From Patiriisocius sp047730165 (GTDB taxonomy: Bacteria > Bacteroidota > Bacteroidia > Flavobacteriales > Flavobacteriaceae): a stretch of DNA of 64,000 bases. Below, piece by piece: positions 47,148 to 57,800 of this stretch; position 1 is the first letter of the stretch, and every line of letters begins with the position of its first letter. The stretch spans positions 1,674,001 to 1,738,000 of the forward strand of contig NZ_CP159834.1 in NCBI RefSeq assembly GCF_047730165.1. The letters are read 5' to 3'. Under the pieces are notes generated by a model, which ran no database searches, was not told the DNA's origin, and saw only the letters and a list, made by a program, of their open reading frames with translations. The translations under genes were made by a program, and so were the position numbers.

Positions 47148-48050
47148 ATGTGTTTAATATTTCTTCCTATTTTAAGTTTTGTGAGTAAAAAAAGAGCATC
47201 CTCTAGCGCTTTATTCGTGCTAGTGCTATTCACTGTATTTCTATCAGTACCGTTTGGGTCAATAGCTCAGCAACGCACAAAGCCAGCAGATAGTAGCAGT
47301 GTTTGGACCTTAGCAAAATATGATGCTGGTTCTTCTTTTAGAAGCATCACCCATGCGGTTACGAGACCCATACACTGGAAAGGGGAGGACTTTGCAAAAC
47401 TAGGGGGGCTCATCGCGGGTACTGCGATTATTTCTCTTGGGGATAGGCAGACGAGTAACTTTTTTACACAATACCAAGACTCGTACCCACAACCCCTAGA
47501 TGATTATGGTTTTTACTATGCTAAACCAGTCAACTTTTTAATCGCAAGTGCAAGTATTTATGGGTTTGGGTTGCTAACAAAAAACGAGGCGGTCCGTAAA
47601 ACGGGAGTCCTCATTATATCGTCATCTGTCGTTGCTGGATATTCACAAATTTTAGCACGTACGGCCGTGGGTAGAGCACGTCCTAAATCTGGTTTTGACA
47701 AATACGCTTTTGAGCCCTTCGCGGGAACTCAGGAATACTTTTCATTCCCTTCTGGGCATACCGTACTTGCGGTGACTATGGCGCATTCTATTGCAAAACA
47801 ATTTGATAATATTTGGATAAAATCTGGGATATATGCAATTGCAACCTTACCGCCATTATCCAGATTAATAAATGGCGAACACTGGTTAAGTGATGTGGCT
47901 TTTGGTGCTGCTTATGGGATTATTGTTGTAGATTGTATGGACAGGTTTTTATTTAATACAGACGCTTATTCTTATAAAGATAGAGACAAAAAAATAGCTT
48001 GGAATTTCACTTTCAGCAGCAATCAAATAGGCGTAGTAGGTACATTCTAA
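47148..48050 (+). CDS. PAP2-family phosphatase, exported
   Basis: A 300-residue acid phosphatase/lipid phosphatase. N-terminal hydrophobic segment (about 22-40) ending near 'SIAQQ' acts as signal or anchor. The three PAP2 motifs appear as 'AVGRARP', 'FPSGHTVLAVTMAHS' and 'SRLINGEHWLSDVAFG' (catalytic histidines). Acts on phospholipid or isoprenyl diphosphate outside the membrane, for example undecaprenyl-PP recycling (inference). The start is uncertain within about 15 residues. Confidence 0.85.
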   Translation: MCLIFLPILSFVSKKRASSSALFVLVLFTVFLSVPFGSIAQQRTKPADSSSVWTLAKYDAGSSFRSITHAVTRPIHWKGEDFAKLGGLIAGTAIISLGDRQTSNFFTQYQDSYPQPLDDYGFYYAKPVNFLIASASIYGFGLLTKNEAVRKTGVLIISSSVVAGYSQILARTAVGRARPKSGFDKYAFEPFAGTQEYFSFPSGHTVLAVTMAHSIAKQFDNIWIKSGIYAIATLPPLSRLINGEHWLSDVAFGAAYGIIVVDCMDRFLFNTDAYSYKDRDKKIAWNFTFSSNQIGVVGTF

Positions 48051-48075
48051 CGTGTTTAATTTTTAACTTATCATT

Positions 48076-49119
48076 ATCAAAGCATCCTGCAAAAAACACG
48101 TTCTACATTTTAAACGCCCAAGTGGTACTTCTCGCGGTATCCTTAAAACAAAAGACGCCTATTATCTTATTCTAGAAGAAAATGGCAGAAAAGGCTATGG
48201 AGAATGTGGACTATTGCGAGGTTTAAGTATTGATGATCGTCCAGATTATGAAGAAAAATTGCAATGGGTTTGTGAACATATTTCTTTAGGTGAAAAAGTG
48301 CTTTATGATGCACTTACGCAGTTTCCGTCCATACAGATAGCGGTGGAGGCAGCCTTTAAATCGCTGCGAGCACAAGACCCTTTTCAACTTTTTGACACTC
48401 CTTTTTCTAAAGGAGAAAAAAGTATTCCCATCAACGGTCTTATTTGGATGGGTGATACAAACTTTATGAGAAGCCAAATTAAAGAGAAACTCAAAGATGG
48501 ATTTTCTTGTATAAAAATGAAAATTGGTGCTATTGATTTTGCTTCGGAAATAGCCCTCCTTAAGAACATTAGAAAAGAATTTACTGCTCAGGAAATAGCC
48601 CTCCGAGTAGACGCTAATGGCGCATTTTCGCCGAAAGGCTCCCTAGAAAAACTAAAGCAACTTGCCGCCTTGGATATTCACTCAATAGAACAGCCCATTA
48701 AACAAGGGCAATGGGAAGAAATGGCACGTCTCTGTGAGCAGTCACCATTGGCCATAGCACTAGATGAAGAACTAATAGGTGTTTTTACTGAAGAGAAAAA
48801 AATTAAATTATTAGACACCATTAAACCGCAGTATGTGATACTCAAGCCAAGTTTTATTGGCGGTTTTAGAGGCGCTGATCGTTGGATAGCATTAGCAGCG
48901 GAAAAGGGCATAGATTGGTGGGTTACGTCTGCCTTAGAAAGCAATGTGGGTCTCAATGCAATAGCGCAGTATACGTCTACAAAAAATAGTATCTTGCCAC
49001 AAGGTTTGGGGACTGGTAATTTGTACACTAATAATGTGCCATCGCCGCTTGATGTGGACCATGGCGCAATACTATATAATATTGCAGCGCAGTGGGGCCT
49101 AGATATTTTAAATCATTAA
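48076..49119 (+). CDS. menC: o-succinylbenzoate synthase, non-ATG start
   Basis: MenC dehydrates SHCHC to o-succinylbenzoate in menaquinone synthesis. Enolase-superfamily residues: 'IKMKIG' (Lys pair), 'RVDANGAF' (Asp), 'IEQPI' (Glu), 'ALDEELIG', 'ILKPSFIGG' (Lys). The homologous N-terminus 'KASCKKHVLHFKRPSGTSRG' continues upstream of the first TTG (48214) without a stop back to TAA at 48064, but no ATG, GTG or TTG occurs there. Initiation must use ATC (48076), ATT (48073) or ATC (48070), giving about 347 residues, a normal length. A TTG start would lose 46 conserved residues. Confidence 0.85.
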   Translation: MKASCKKHVLHFKRPSGTSRGILKTKDAYYLILEENGRKGYGECGLLRGLSIDDRPDYEEKLQWVCEHISLGEKVLYDALTQFPSIQIAVEAAFKSLRAQDPFQLFDTPFSKGEKSIPINGLIWMGDTNFMRSQIKEKLKDGFSCIKMKIGAIDFASEIALLKNIRKEFTAQEIALRVDANGAFSPKGSLEKLKQLAALDIHSIEQPIKQGQWEEMARLCEQSPLAIALDEELIGVFTEEKKIKLLDTIKPQYVILKPSFIGGFRGADRWIALAAEKGIDWWVTSALESNVGLNAIAQYTSTKNSILPQGLGTGNLYTNNVPSPLDVDHGAILYNIAAQWGLDILNH

Positions 49120-49132
49120 ATACTTTTAGATT

Positions 49133-50092
49133 ATGTACATAGCGCAAGCTTATAATTATTTACACGACTGGTGGCGTTATTTTGTTGTAGGATTATTAGT
49201 TGTTTTTATAGCAACACAAATAGGATCGTTGCCATTAATTGCAGCCTTAATGATTAAGATCTTAGGCGAGGGAGGCGATATGTCTGCCATAGAAGATCCA
49301 GCGGTGATGCTCAATGTTTTAGAATCTAATCTTACATTTTTCTTAATGTTACTCAGCTTTGCGGTAGGGCTCTTAGCACTTTATTTGGTAGTTAAGTATT
49401 TACACAAGCAGCCATGGATCACATTAACCACAAGCAGAAAGAAGACAGACTGGGGCCGCGTTTGGTTTGGATTTGGACTTATTGCGGTGATCACAATTAT
49501 AACCACACTGTTGGACTATAATATGTCTCCAGATAATTATATCATTCAATTTGACCTGGTACCTTTCTTAATACTGGCTGTGATTGGAATCGTATTAGTA
49601 CCACTACAAACTTCTTTTGAAGAATACTTTTTTAGAGGATACTTTATGCAGGGACTAGGAGTTTTGGCTGGTAATAGATGGGTTCCCTTATTAGTGACCT
49701 CCTTTTTGTTTGGTATTATGCACATCGCAAACCCAGAAGTAGATAAAATAGGATATATCATTTTGGTCTATTATATAGGAACAGGCTTATTCTTAGGGAT
49801 CATTACGCTAATGGATGAAGGTCTGGAGCTTGCTTTAGGTTTTCACGCTGGTAATAATCTAGTGGGAGCACTATTAATAACAGCAGACTGGACAGTGTTC
49901 CAGACACATTCTATCTTTAAAGATATTGCAGAACCAACGGTAGGATTTATGGCTGTAGTGCCCGTCTTTGTCATATATCCTCTATTAATTTTTATTATGG
50001 CTAAAAGATATAAATGGACTAACTGGAATGAAAAGCTCTTTGGTAAAGTACTCAAGCCATTACCAGAAGCCTTAGAAACAATAGCTAAGTAG
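49133..50092 (+). CDS. CPBP family intramembrane metalloprotease
   Basis: A 319-residue multi-helix membrane protein of the CPBP (CAAX protease) family. Motif 1 'FEEYFFRGYFMQG' (EExxxR), motif 2 'FGIMHIANPE' and motif 3 'GFHAGNN' supply the metal site. Lies 13 nt after menC and 6 nt before menE, thus in the men operon; its role there is unknown. Confidence 0.88.
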   Translation: MYIAQAYNYLHDWWRYFVVGLLVVFIATQIGSLPLIAALMIKILGEGGDMSAIEDPAVMLNVLESNLTFFLMLLSFAVGLLALYLVVKYLHKQPWITLTTSRKKTDWGRVWFGFGLIAVITIITTLLDYNMSPDNYIIQFDLVPFLILAVIGIVLVPLQTSFEEYFFRGYFMQGLGVLAGNRWVPLLVTSFLFGIMHIANPEVDKIGYIILVYYIGTGLFLGIITLMDEGLELALGFHAGNNLVGALLITADWTVFQTHSIFKDIAEPTVGFMAVVPVFVIYPLLIFIMAKRYKWTNWNEKLFGKVLKPLPEALETIAK

Positions 50093-50098
50093 CAAACG

Positions 50099-51175
50099 AT
50101 GTCAAGCTCACTACTACATCCTTCGTTTACTTTTAATGGATTGCAATTTTCTGAACCAGAACTCAAGGAGTTCGCAGAAAAATTACAAGACGATGGGGCC
50201 GACTATGAGCAGAAAATAGGGAAGTTTATTGCGCAATGGTTGAGTGACTCTTTAGAAATTAAAGTACAAACCTCAGGGTCAACCGGAGCTCCTAAAAAGA
50301 TTATTCTTCAGAAAAAACAGATGATTGCAAGTGCTCATGCAACGAGTGCATTTTTTAAACTTGGAGCATCCACTTCTGCGCTCTTGTGTCTTCCGGTTAA
50401 TTTTATAGCGGGAAAAATGATGCTTGTCCGTGCGATGATTTTGGGTTGGGACTTACATGTGGTTGCGCCAGAAAAAGATGCCCTCACGCAGTATGATAAC
50501 GAATATGATTTTGCGGCAATGGTACCATATCAGGTGTTTCACACACTAGATGCCATTCATAAAATTAAAAAACTCATAATTGGAGGCGGAACTGTTTCTT
50601 CAGAATTACGAGCGAGATTGCAAACGGTTCCTACAGAAGTTTTTGAAACCTATGGTATGACAGAGACCATTACACATATTGCAGTAAAAAGAATAAATGG
50701 ATTAGCTGCTTCTTCAGTTTTTTCTGCTTTGCCAGATGTGAAGTTTTCGCAAGATGACCGCGGATGCTTGGTGGTGAATGCTCCTAGTATTTCAGAAGTA
50801 CCTGTAATTACAAATGATATTGTGGCGCTTAAAGCCCCGACTCAATTTAATTGGTTGGGTCGTTTTGATAACGTGATTAATAGTGGGGGTTATAAATTAC
50901 ATCCAGAAATAATAGAAGCTAAACTTTCTAAAATGATAGATAGGCCTTTTGTTATTATTGGTGAGAAAGATGCGACGCTAGGAGAGCGAGCCGTGTTAAT
51001 TTTTGAGGCGCCAAATACAGAACAGCTTCCAAATTATTCTGAAGCCTTTGCATCCTTAGATCCCTATGAACGTCCTAAAAAAGTGTATACTTTATCAAAA
51101 TTTCCGCACACCGAAACTGGTAAAATAAAACGTGCAGATGTAAAAAATATTTTTAAAACACTGTATACTGATTAG
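50099..51175 (+). CDS. menE: o-succinylbenzoate-CoA ligase
   Basis: Adenylate-forming ligase that activates o-succinylbenzoate with CoA. The 358-residue form is short compared with the 450-500 of other phyla but usual in Bacteroidota. Shows the ATP loop 'TSGSTGAPKKIIL', 'YGMTETITHIAV' and the C-terminal hinge 'GRFDNVINSGGYKLHPEIIE' and catalytic 'TGKIKR' lysine. Last gene of the men series before a hairpin. Confidence 0.93.
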   Translation: MSSSLLHPSFTFNGLQFSEPELKEFAEKLQDDGADYEQKIGKFIAQWLSDSLEIKVQTSGSTGAPKKIILQKKQMIASAHATSAFFKLGASTSALLCLPVNFIAGKMMLVRAMILGWDLHVVAPEKDALTQYDNEYDFAAMVPYQVFHTLDAIHKIKKLIIGGGTVSSELRARLQTVPTEVFETYGMTETITHIAVKRINGLAASSVFSALPDVKFSQDDRGCLVVNAPSISEVPVITNDIVALKAPTQFNWLGRFDNVINSGGYKLHPEIIEAKLSKMIDRPFVIIGEKDATLGERAVLIFEAPNTEQLPNYSEAFASLDPYERPKKVYTLSKFPHTETGKIKRADVKNIFKTLYTD

Positions 51176-51179
51176 ATGC

Positions 51180-51207
51180 TTGCCTTCCTTTCATTGAAGG
51201 CAATTTC
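51180..51207 (+). terminator. terminator after men cluster
   Basis: TTGCCTTC / GAAGGCAA stem with an 8-nt loop and a T-rich tail (TTTCATATATTTT), just after the menE stop. Confidence 0.5.
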
Positions 51208-51248
51208 ATATATTTTCCTTATTTTAGTAGCGCCAAATTTTCACCGCT

Positions 51249-52487
51249 ATGAAAACATCATTACTATCTTTTTTCATTTTATTTATTACTGCAATTTGCC
51301 TGGGTCAAGACTGGATTGAATTGCCTAATTCTCCCGCTGACGGCACTCGTTTTGATGATATTTGCTTTCTCAACGAGGACCTCGGTTGGGCCGCAAATGG
51401 AGGTGGAGGTTCTGTATGGAAAACTACAGACGGAGGTTTAAACTGGCAACTCAAGTTTGAAGATTCTGGTTATTTTAGAAACATAGAGTTTCTAAATGAG
51501 AATGTAGGATTTCTCGGGACTCTCAATAACAAATTTTACACGACCACAAACGGTGGCGATGACTGGGAGCTTGTTCCATTAGATCCTAATGTGCCTGCAA
51601 TTTGCGGAATGGATGCGGTAGGGGAGAGCACCATTTTTGGGGTAGGTGCTTATTTTAGTCCAGCCTATCTTATTAAGTCTACAGATGGAGGTCAAACTTT
51701 CACCTATAAAGATATGTCTGAGTATACAGATGGTCTCGTCGAGATACTAATGTTGGATGAATTTCACGGCTACACTTCGGGTCGAGGGTATGATGGCGGC
51801 GTGATTCTAGAAACCTTTGATGGCGGCGATACCTGGACAGAAATATTTAATACTGGATTTGCAGGTGAGTATGTTTGGAAATTGCAAGTACGTGATGAAG
51901 TTAAAATTTTTGCTTCTGTAGAATCTGCTATGCAGGGTAAATTAGTGAAGTCATTTGATGGAGGAAATACTTGGGAGACAAAAAGTTTTCCGGACAACTC
52001 TGTGCAAGCCGTTGGTTTTATTTCTGATACCCGAGGATGGATGGGGGGTCATAATACTGGGTTTTATGAAACCAATGATGGTGGTGACACTTGGGAGTCT
52101 TTAGATCTAGGAGCATCGCTTAATCGTTTTGTTTTCTTAAGTGACAACTTGATTTACTGTGCAGGGACTAAAATCTATAAGTATGATATGCGTCTAGGCG
52201 TATCTGAGTTTCTTAATAGTGCCGCGCCAGATGATCTAAAAGTGACGATAGCTCCTATGCCAGTTCAAAACCAGCTCAATGTGCTTATCGAGTTTGAACA
52301 TATTGATAATGTATTGATAGAATTATATGATGCACAAGGCAAGTTTATCAAGCGTTTGATAAGAGATCGTGTGAATGTGGCGCAGCAAAAGGAATATAGT
52401 TTTGATTTTCCATATGCAACGGGTACCTATATTTTAGATATTCATACCAACTATGGGAAACGGCAAAAGACTTTAATTAAAATATAG
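51249..52487 (+). CDS. secreted BNR propeller protein with T9SS sorting domain
   Basis: A 412-residue exported protein. Signal peptide 1-19 (ITAICLGQ). Several 'WKTTDGGLNW', 'STDGGQTF', 'ETFDGGDTWTE', 'SFDGGNTWE' units form a sialidase/YCF48-like beta-propeller. The C-terminal 80 residues ('VTIAPMPVQNQLNVLIEF' to 'RQKTLIKI') are a T9SS sorting domain. Function unknown; related in design to the protein at 21202. Confidence 0.87.
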   Translation: MKTSLLSFFILFITAICLGQDWIELPNSPADGTRFDDICFLNEDLGWAANGGGGSVWKTTDGGLNWQLKFEDSGYFRNIEFLNENVGFLGTLNNKFYTTTNGGDDWELVPLDPNVPAICGMDAVGESTIFGVGAYFSPAYLIKSTDGGQTFTYKDMSEYTDGLVEILMLDEFHGYTSGRGYDGGVILETFDGGDTWTEIFNTGFAGEYVWKLQVRDEVKIFASVESAMQGKLVKSFDGGNTWETKSFPDNSVQAVGFISDTRGWMGGHNTGFYETNDGGDTWESLDLGASLNRFVFLSDNLIYCAGTKIYKYDMRLGVSEFLNSAAPDDLKVTIAPMPVQNQLNVLIEFEHIDNVLIELYDAQGKFIKRLIRDRVNVAQQKEYSFDFPYATGTYILDIHTNYGKRQKTLIKI

Positions 52488-52517
52488 AGGTATCACTACT
52501 TCGGAAATATTAATGGT

Positions 52518-53837
52518 ATGATTAAAAAATGCTTTTTCATTTTATTCTTGGTCTCGTTTTGTGTGCCGACAAAAGCACAAATACTTCCTGAAAGAGATCG
52601 TGCAGATCTTCGTAACGAATTATTAAAAGATCGATTTGATAATTTATTACCGAGTCTAATGGACGACACCGGAATAGATATGTGGCTCGTTATTTCTAGA
52701 GAATACAATGAAGACCCAGTAATGCGAACAATGTTGCCCGCCACTTGGCTCAATGCACGTAGAAGAACCATCTTAGTCTTCAGTAGGAATAAAGAAGCAA
52801 ACACCATAGAAAAACTTGCCGTGGCTCGCTATGATGTGGGTGACAACATCGCCTCCGCTTGGGATAAAGAAAAGCAGCCAGATCAATGGGCGCGTTTGGT
52901 GGAGATTATCGAAGAGCGAAACCCAAAAGCGATTGGTGTCAATACTTCAGAATATTTTGGGATTGCAGATGGTCTAGTAAAAACAGATTACGATGCGCTT
53001 ATGGTAGCATTACCTGGCAAATATAAAAGCAAGATTGTTTCCGCAGAAAAACTTGTGATAGGGTGGATAGAAACGCGCACAGAAAAGGAAATGGACTTGT
53101 ATGATACTTTAGTTGCTGTGACGCACAGTATTATTGATGAGGCATTTTCGAGCAAAGTGATTACACCGGGAAAAACAAGTACAGATGATGTTGTATGGTG
53201 GATGCGACAGAAAGTGACTGATCTGGGTCTAGAAACATGGTTTCATCCTACGATAGATGTGCAGCGTTCTTCAGAAATTTTAAAAAGCCATATTGATTCT
53301 TTTTCAAAAGCAAAAAGTAAAAAAGTGATACAAGAGGGCGATTTGTTGCATTGTGATTTTGGGATTACCTATGTGATGCTCAATACAGATTGCCAGCAAC
53401 ACGCATATGTTTTGAAGAAAGGGGAGACGGAAGTCCCAGAATATCTAAGCGAAGCATTTGAAAAAGGAAGCCGCGTGCAAGATATTTTCACTTCAAATTT
53501 TAAAACAGGACGTACCGGTAACCAAATTTTAGCCATGTCATTAGCCCAAAGTAAAACGGAAGGATTGCGTCCGTCTATTTACACACATCCATTAGGAACT
53601 TATGGTCACAGTTCTGGGACCACTTTAGGAATGTGGGATTCTCAAGGTGGCGTGCCTGTAACGGGTGATTACCCCTTGCACAAAAATACGGTATATGCCA
53701 TAGAGTTAAATACAACGGTTACCATACCAGAATGGGATAAAGACATTCGTATTATGCTGGAAGAAGCAGGTTTCTGGGGAGCGGATGTTTTTAGATATGT
53801 GAAGGGGAGGCAGGAAGCAATTAAGGTTGTGGATTAA
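52518..53837 (+). CDS. exported M24-family aminopeptidase (Xaa-Pro type)
   Basis: A 439-residue peptidase with a signal peptide (residues 1-21, ending PTKAQ). The M24 'pita-bread' metal site is visible: 'HCDFGITYVMLNTD' (two Asp), 'YGHSSGT' (His) and 'IELNTTV' (Glu). The N-terminal creatinase-like domain begins near 'RADLRNELLKDR'. It probably cleaves X-Pro peptides in the periplasm. No hairpin follows; a 990-bp gene-poor stretch begins here. Confidence 0.87.
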   Translation: MIKKCFFILFLVSFCVPTKAQILPERDRADLRNELLKDRFDNLLPSLMDDTGIDMWLVISREYNEDPVMRTMLPATWLNARRRTILVFSRNKEANTIEKLAVARYDVGDNIASAWDKEKQPDQWARLVEIIEERNPKAIGVNTSEYFGIADGLVKTDYDALMVALPGKYKSKIVSAEKLVIGWIETRTEKEMDLYDTLVAVTHSIIDEAFSSKVITPGKTSTDDVVWWMRQKVTDLGLETWFHPTIDVQRSSEILKSHIDSFSKAKSKKVIQEGDLLHCDFGITYVMLNTDCQQHAYVLKKGETEVPEYLSEAFEKGSRVQDIFTSNFKTGRTGNQILAMSLAQSKTEGLRPSIYTHPLGTYGHSSGTTLGMWDSQGGVPVTGDYPLHKNTVYAIELNTTVTIPEWDKDIRIMLEEAGFWGADVFRYVKGRQEAIKVVD

Positions 53838-54009
53838 GTTTTTCTTTTTATTACTTTTAGACTGAATATATATTGTGGGTTTAAAGTGTAAGACAAATCA
53901 ATTTTAATACAGCCATTCACTCTTTTAGAAATAGGCCTCATCTCACTGTTGCTAAACGGACGTTCATTCTCTTCAAGAACGTATAAGACTTCAAAATACA
54001 TTCATTCCT

Positions 54010-54144
54010 TTAAATAATAACGAGTTTATTTTCTTCACTACGGAAAAAATAAAACAGCGTTGCTTCTTTATGCTGTCCTATAGAATAGCGGAGCTCTTTT
54101 ATGCTGTGTTTATTGGAAGATAGCTTAAGTCTTAAATTGGCCTT
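54010..54144 (-). pseudogene. possible RelE/HigB-like toxin remnant
   Basis: A minus-strand open stretch of 44 codons reads 'LSSNKHSIKELRYSIGQHK' then 'EATLFYFFRSEENKLVII' and stops. The 'ELR...FYFF...ENKLVII' pattern resembles the central strands of HigB/RelE-type toxins, but there is no start, the ending FxKKTxKTP is absent, and no antitoxin is seen. Weak match by eye only. Confidence 0.2.
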
Positions 54145-54572
54145 TTATCAATTTAAAAATTTCCTTCCTACAGTTTTATCACGCTACTTGCCAATTTTTA
54201 CGACAGCTATAAATGTAAATGAAGCACTCGAATTTAAAGTGTCCTAGAGGATAAGTAGGTAGCTTAATAAGTCGCTATTGCCGAAAAACAGCTTACAGAG
54301 GATTAATTGTTATTCGTCTAAAGCAAACAGGCGTTCATCGAAATTTTTTTAAATAAAAGATAAACTAGAGAGATATTTACACGAGTTCATTAAAACAATC
54401 AAATGCTAAATTTACCCTAATAGCAATTTATTATTGCTGTAGTTGCTTGGACAAGAGGTAAGAATTTTCGCTCACGTTAACGATAATTTGGGTCATTTGT
54501 CGAAAACCGTAATTCTGTTGTTGTTTAGCATGAATGTTTGAAAGTATATTCGCCCGATAGAAACCGGAAGGC

Positions 54573-54602
54573 TAGGTGTTTATACTTAAGTATAAACACC
54601 TA
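54573..54602. promoter_or_regulatory. perfect 30-bp palindrome
   Basis: Two adjoining 15-nt arms, TAGGTGTTTATACTT and its exact complement, without a spacer. It lies 225 bp upstream of the giant adhesin gene and 735 bp past the M24 gene. It may be an operator or an end-of-transcript hairpin (followed by TTTTAAG). Confidence 0.4.
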
Positions 54603-54827
54603 TTTTAAGTTAGGGTAATATTAAATTAGCCTAAAATTAGGTGCCTGTCCGTAATGATTGATAAGCTGCTTGAAATAGTAAATATTGAAAAGTTGTTTTC
54701 TACGAATACAAATATTAAAAATTACCTAAAAATTATAAATAGTGCATAACCTGCTCAATCGAGTACACTACTTATAAGTATTAACAATATTATAGAATCA
54801 CCTTTTTACAACTATTAACTATTAGCT

Positions 54828-57800
54828 ATGAATAAAAAATTACTTTTTAGTTTTACAACTATCGCACTACTATTATTGTTTTCAACTGTAAGTTTTGGTC
54901 AAACAGTGAATCTAGGAATACTTTCTTCTTTTGAAGGATTTTCTGGAAATGGAGGAGTCTCAAACGGAGCAGGGTCTACATGGACAGGCGATGCAGGTAC
55001 GCACAATGGTATAATAGCCGGAGCGTTTGATGGTGACACATACAATGCTGATGCTTCAACTGCTCAGGCTAGAGAAGATTTAATGAGGCTGTATATTCAC
55101 CTTAATGATCTTTTTGTAGATTTTCCTGCCACGCACGCTCCTGCATTTGGAGGTGAAACTATTACGGCAGGAGTTTATTCAGTACCTGCCGCTGGGTCAG
55201 TAGGCGCCATTCTTAATCTTGATGGAGAAGGTAATCCTGATGCTTTCTTTATATTTAAATTTGGAGGAGCATTAACAATAGGAGCGGGTGCGCAGGTTAA
55301 TTTAATTAACGGAGCGAAATCTTGTAACGTGTTTTTTATTGCCGCTGGCGCGATAACTGCTGCGGACGGTGCAAATATTAAAGGGACTTTATTTTCAAAG
55401 GGCGGGGCTGTTGGTCTTGCTGCAAACTGTACTATAGAAGGAAGATTGTTGACTACGGCTGGAGCAATAACTACTGCGTCTAACTGTAGCGCGAGTAAAC
55501 CACCTTGTTCTAGTACCATTCCAATATTTTGTGAAGCTGGCTGTCAACCAGCTGCGGCTGTTGATGTTTTAGGAGTTGTTTCTGGCTTTGCACTTTTTAC
55601 TAATTCTGGTTCTGTAGGAAATACAGCTATCTCAGGGATTAATGGCGATATTGGGACAAATGCAGGAGGAGTAGCTGGTTTTTCAACTGGAACTCATATT
55701 GGGTCTGAGCAAGTTCAAAATGGGCTAACGGCACAAGCAGAAATAGATTTAAATAACGCTTACATTGCTCTTATGGCGCTACCGATTGCTGGGGGTGTAC
55801 ATACAGCAGCTTTTGGGGCAGGAGAAACACTACTTCCTGGGGTTTATGATATGGCAGCAGGATCTTTGGGAGGTACTATTACCTTAGATGGCCTTATGGA
55901 TTCTGATGCGATATTTGTTATGAGATTTGCAGGGGCATTTAATGTCGCTGCAGGATCAAAAGTAATTTTAACAAATGGTGCAAGACGTTGTAATGTGTTT
56001 TGGATTGGTGGAGCAAATGTGACCACTGGAGCTGTTAATATTGGGGCTGATGCAAATGTGAAAGGAACTTTTCTTTCTCACGGTGGAGCCTGTAACTCAG
56101 GGGTAAATACATTTTTGGCAGGTAGACAACTATCTACACTAGGAGCGGTTAATACGGCTTCGGCGATACTTTATAATAATCCAGAATGTGTTACTTCCAC
56201 TCCTTTGGATGCTCCAGACACCGATGGTGATGGAGTGATTGATGAAAATGACAACTGTCCTGGCACACCTGCTGGTGAAACAGTAGATGCAGATGGATGT
56301 TCAGCTGCACAATTAGATGCAGATGGTGATGGAGTTCCTAATACTGCAGACACGTGTCCTGGAACCCCTGCTGGTGAAACAGTAGATGCGAACGGATGTT
56401 CAGCTTCACAATTAGATGATGACAATGATGGAGTTGCTAATGATATTGACGCCTGTCCTGGAACGCCTGCTGGAGAAACAGTAGATGCGAACGGATGTTC
56501 AGCTTCACAATTAGATGATGACAATGATGGAGTTGCTAATGATATTGACGCCTGTCCTGGAACGCCTGCTGGAGAAACAGTAGATGCGAACGGATGTTCA
56601 GCTTCACAATTAGATGATGATAATGATGGTGTTACAGATGATATTGATACGTGTCCTGGAACGCCTGCTGGAGAAACAGTAGATGCCAATGGATGTTCAG
56701 CTTCACAATTAGATGATGACGGTGATGGTATTTCAAATGATATTGATACGTGTCCTGGAACCCCTGCTGGTGAAACAGTAGATGTAAACGGATGTTCAGA
56801 TTCACAATTAGATGATGACGGTGATGGTGTTTCAAAGGATATTGATACGTGCCCTGGAACCCCTGCTGGTGAAACAGTAGATGCGAACGGATGTTCAGCT
56901 TCACAATTAGATGATGATAATGATGGTATTTCAAATGATATTGATACGTGCCCTGGAACCCCTGCTGGTGAAACAGTAGATGCGAATGGATGTTCAGCTT
57001 CACAGTTAGATGATGACGGTGATGGTATTTCAAATGATATTGATACGTGCCCTGGAACCCCTGCTGGTGAAACAGTAGATGCGAACGGATGTTCAGCTTC
57101 ACAATTAGATGATGATAATGATGGTATTTCAAATGATATTGATACGTGCCCTGGAACCCCTGCTGGTGAAACAGTAGATGCGAACGGATGTTCAGCTTCA
57201 CAATTAGATGATGATAATGATGGTATTTCAAATGATATTGATACGTGCCCTGGAACGCCTGCTGGCGAAACAGTAGATGCGAACGGATGTTCAGCTTCGC
57301 AAACAGATGGCGATAATGATGGAGTTCCTAATACCACAGACATTTGTCCTAATACCCCTGCTGGCGAAACAGTAGATGCGAATGGATGTTCATCTTCACA
57401 GTTAGATGATGATAATGATGGTGTTTCAAATGATATTGATACGTGTCCTGGAACGCCTGCTGGCGAAACAGTAGATGCGAATGGATGTTCATCTTCACAG
57501 TTAGATGATGATAATGATGGTGTTTCAAATGATATTGATACGTGTCCTGGGACGCCTGCTGGTGAAACAGTAGATGCGAATGGATGTTCAGCTTCACAAT
57601 TAGATGACGATAATGACGGTGTTACAAATGATATTGACAACTGTCCTAATACTCCTAATGCAGATCAAGCAGATTTAGATGGTGATGATATTGGTGATGT
57701 TTGTGATACCGACACGACGCCGCCGGCTGTTGCGATCACGAGCAGTAGTCTGACGAATGATCCGACACCAACGATTACGGGTACGACTGAAGCTGGTGCG

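Larger units (their letters stand above)
53838..54827. other. long gene-poor region upstream of adhesin locus
   Basis: 990 bp with no intact gene. It contains a possible toxin-gene remnant (54010-54144, minus), an unconvincing 55-codon minus frame (53834-54001), and a perfect 30-bp palindrome (54573-54602). The last 200 bp must hold the promoter of the giant gene at 54828, but no exact TAnnTTTG box was found there. Confidence 0.5.

Noticed and set aside
53834..54001. 55-residue minus-strand frame beginning MYFEVLYVLEENERP
   Set aside because: Overlaps the end of the M24 gene, lacks signals and could not be related to any family; kept only as part of the gene-poor region.
56171..57640. 489-residue minus-strand frame with repeated SSNCEAEHPFASTVSPAG units
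   Set aside because: It is the antisense of the TSP3 repeats; its periodicity comes from the 99-bp units and no start signals or family match exist.
54828..57640. CRISPR array suggested by regular repeats near 56200-57650
   Set aside because: The 99-bp units are contiguous coding repeats within one open frame, with no spacers and no cas genes.
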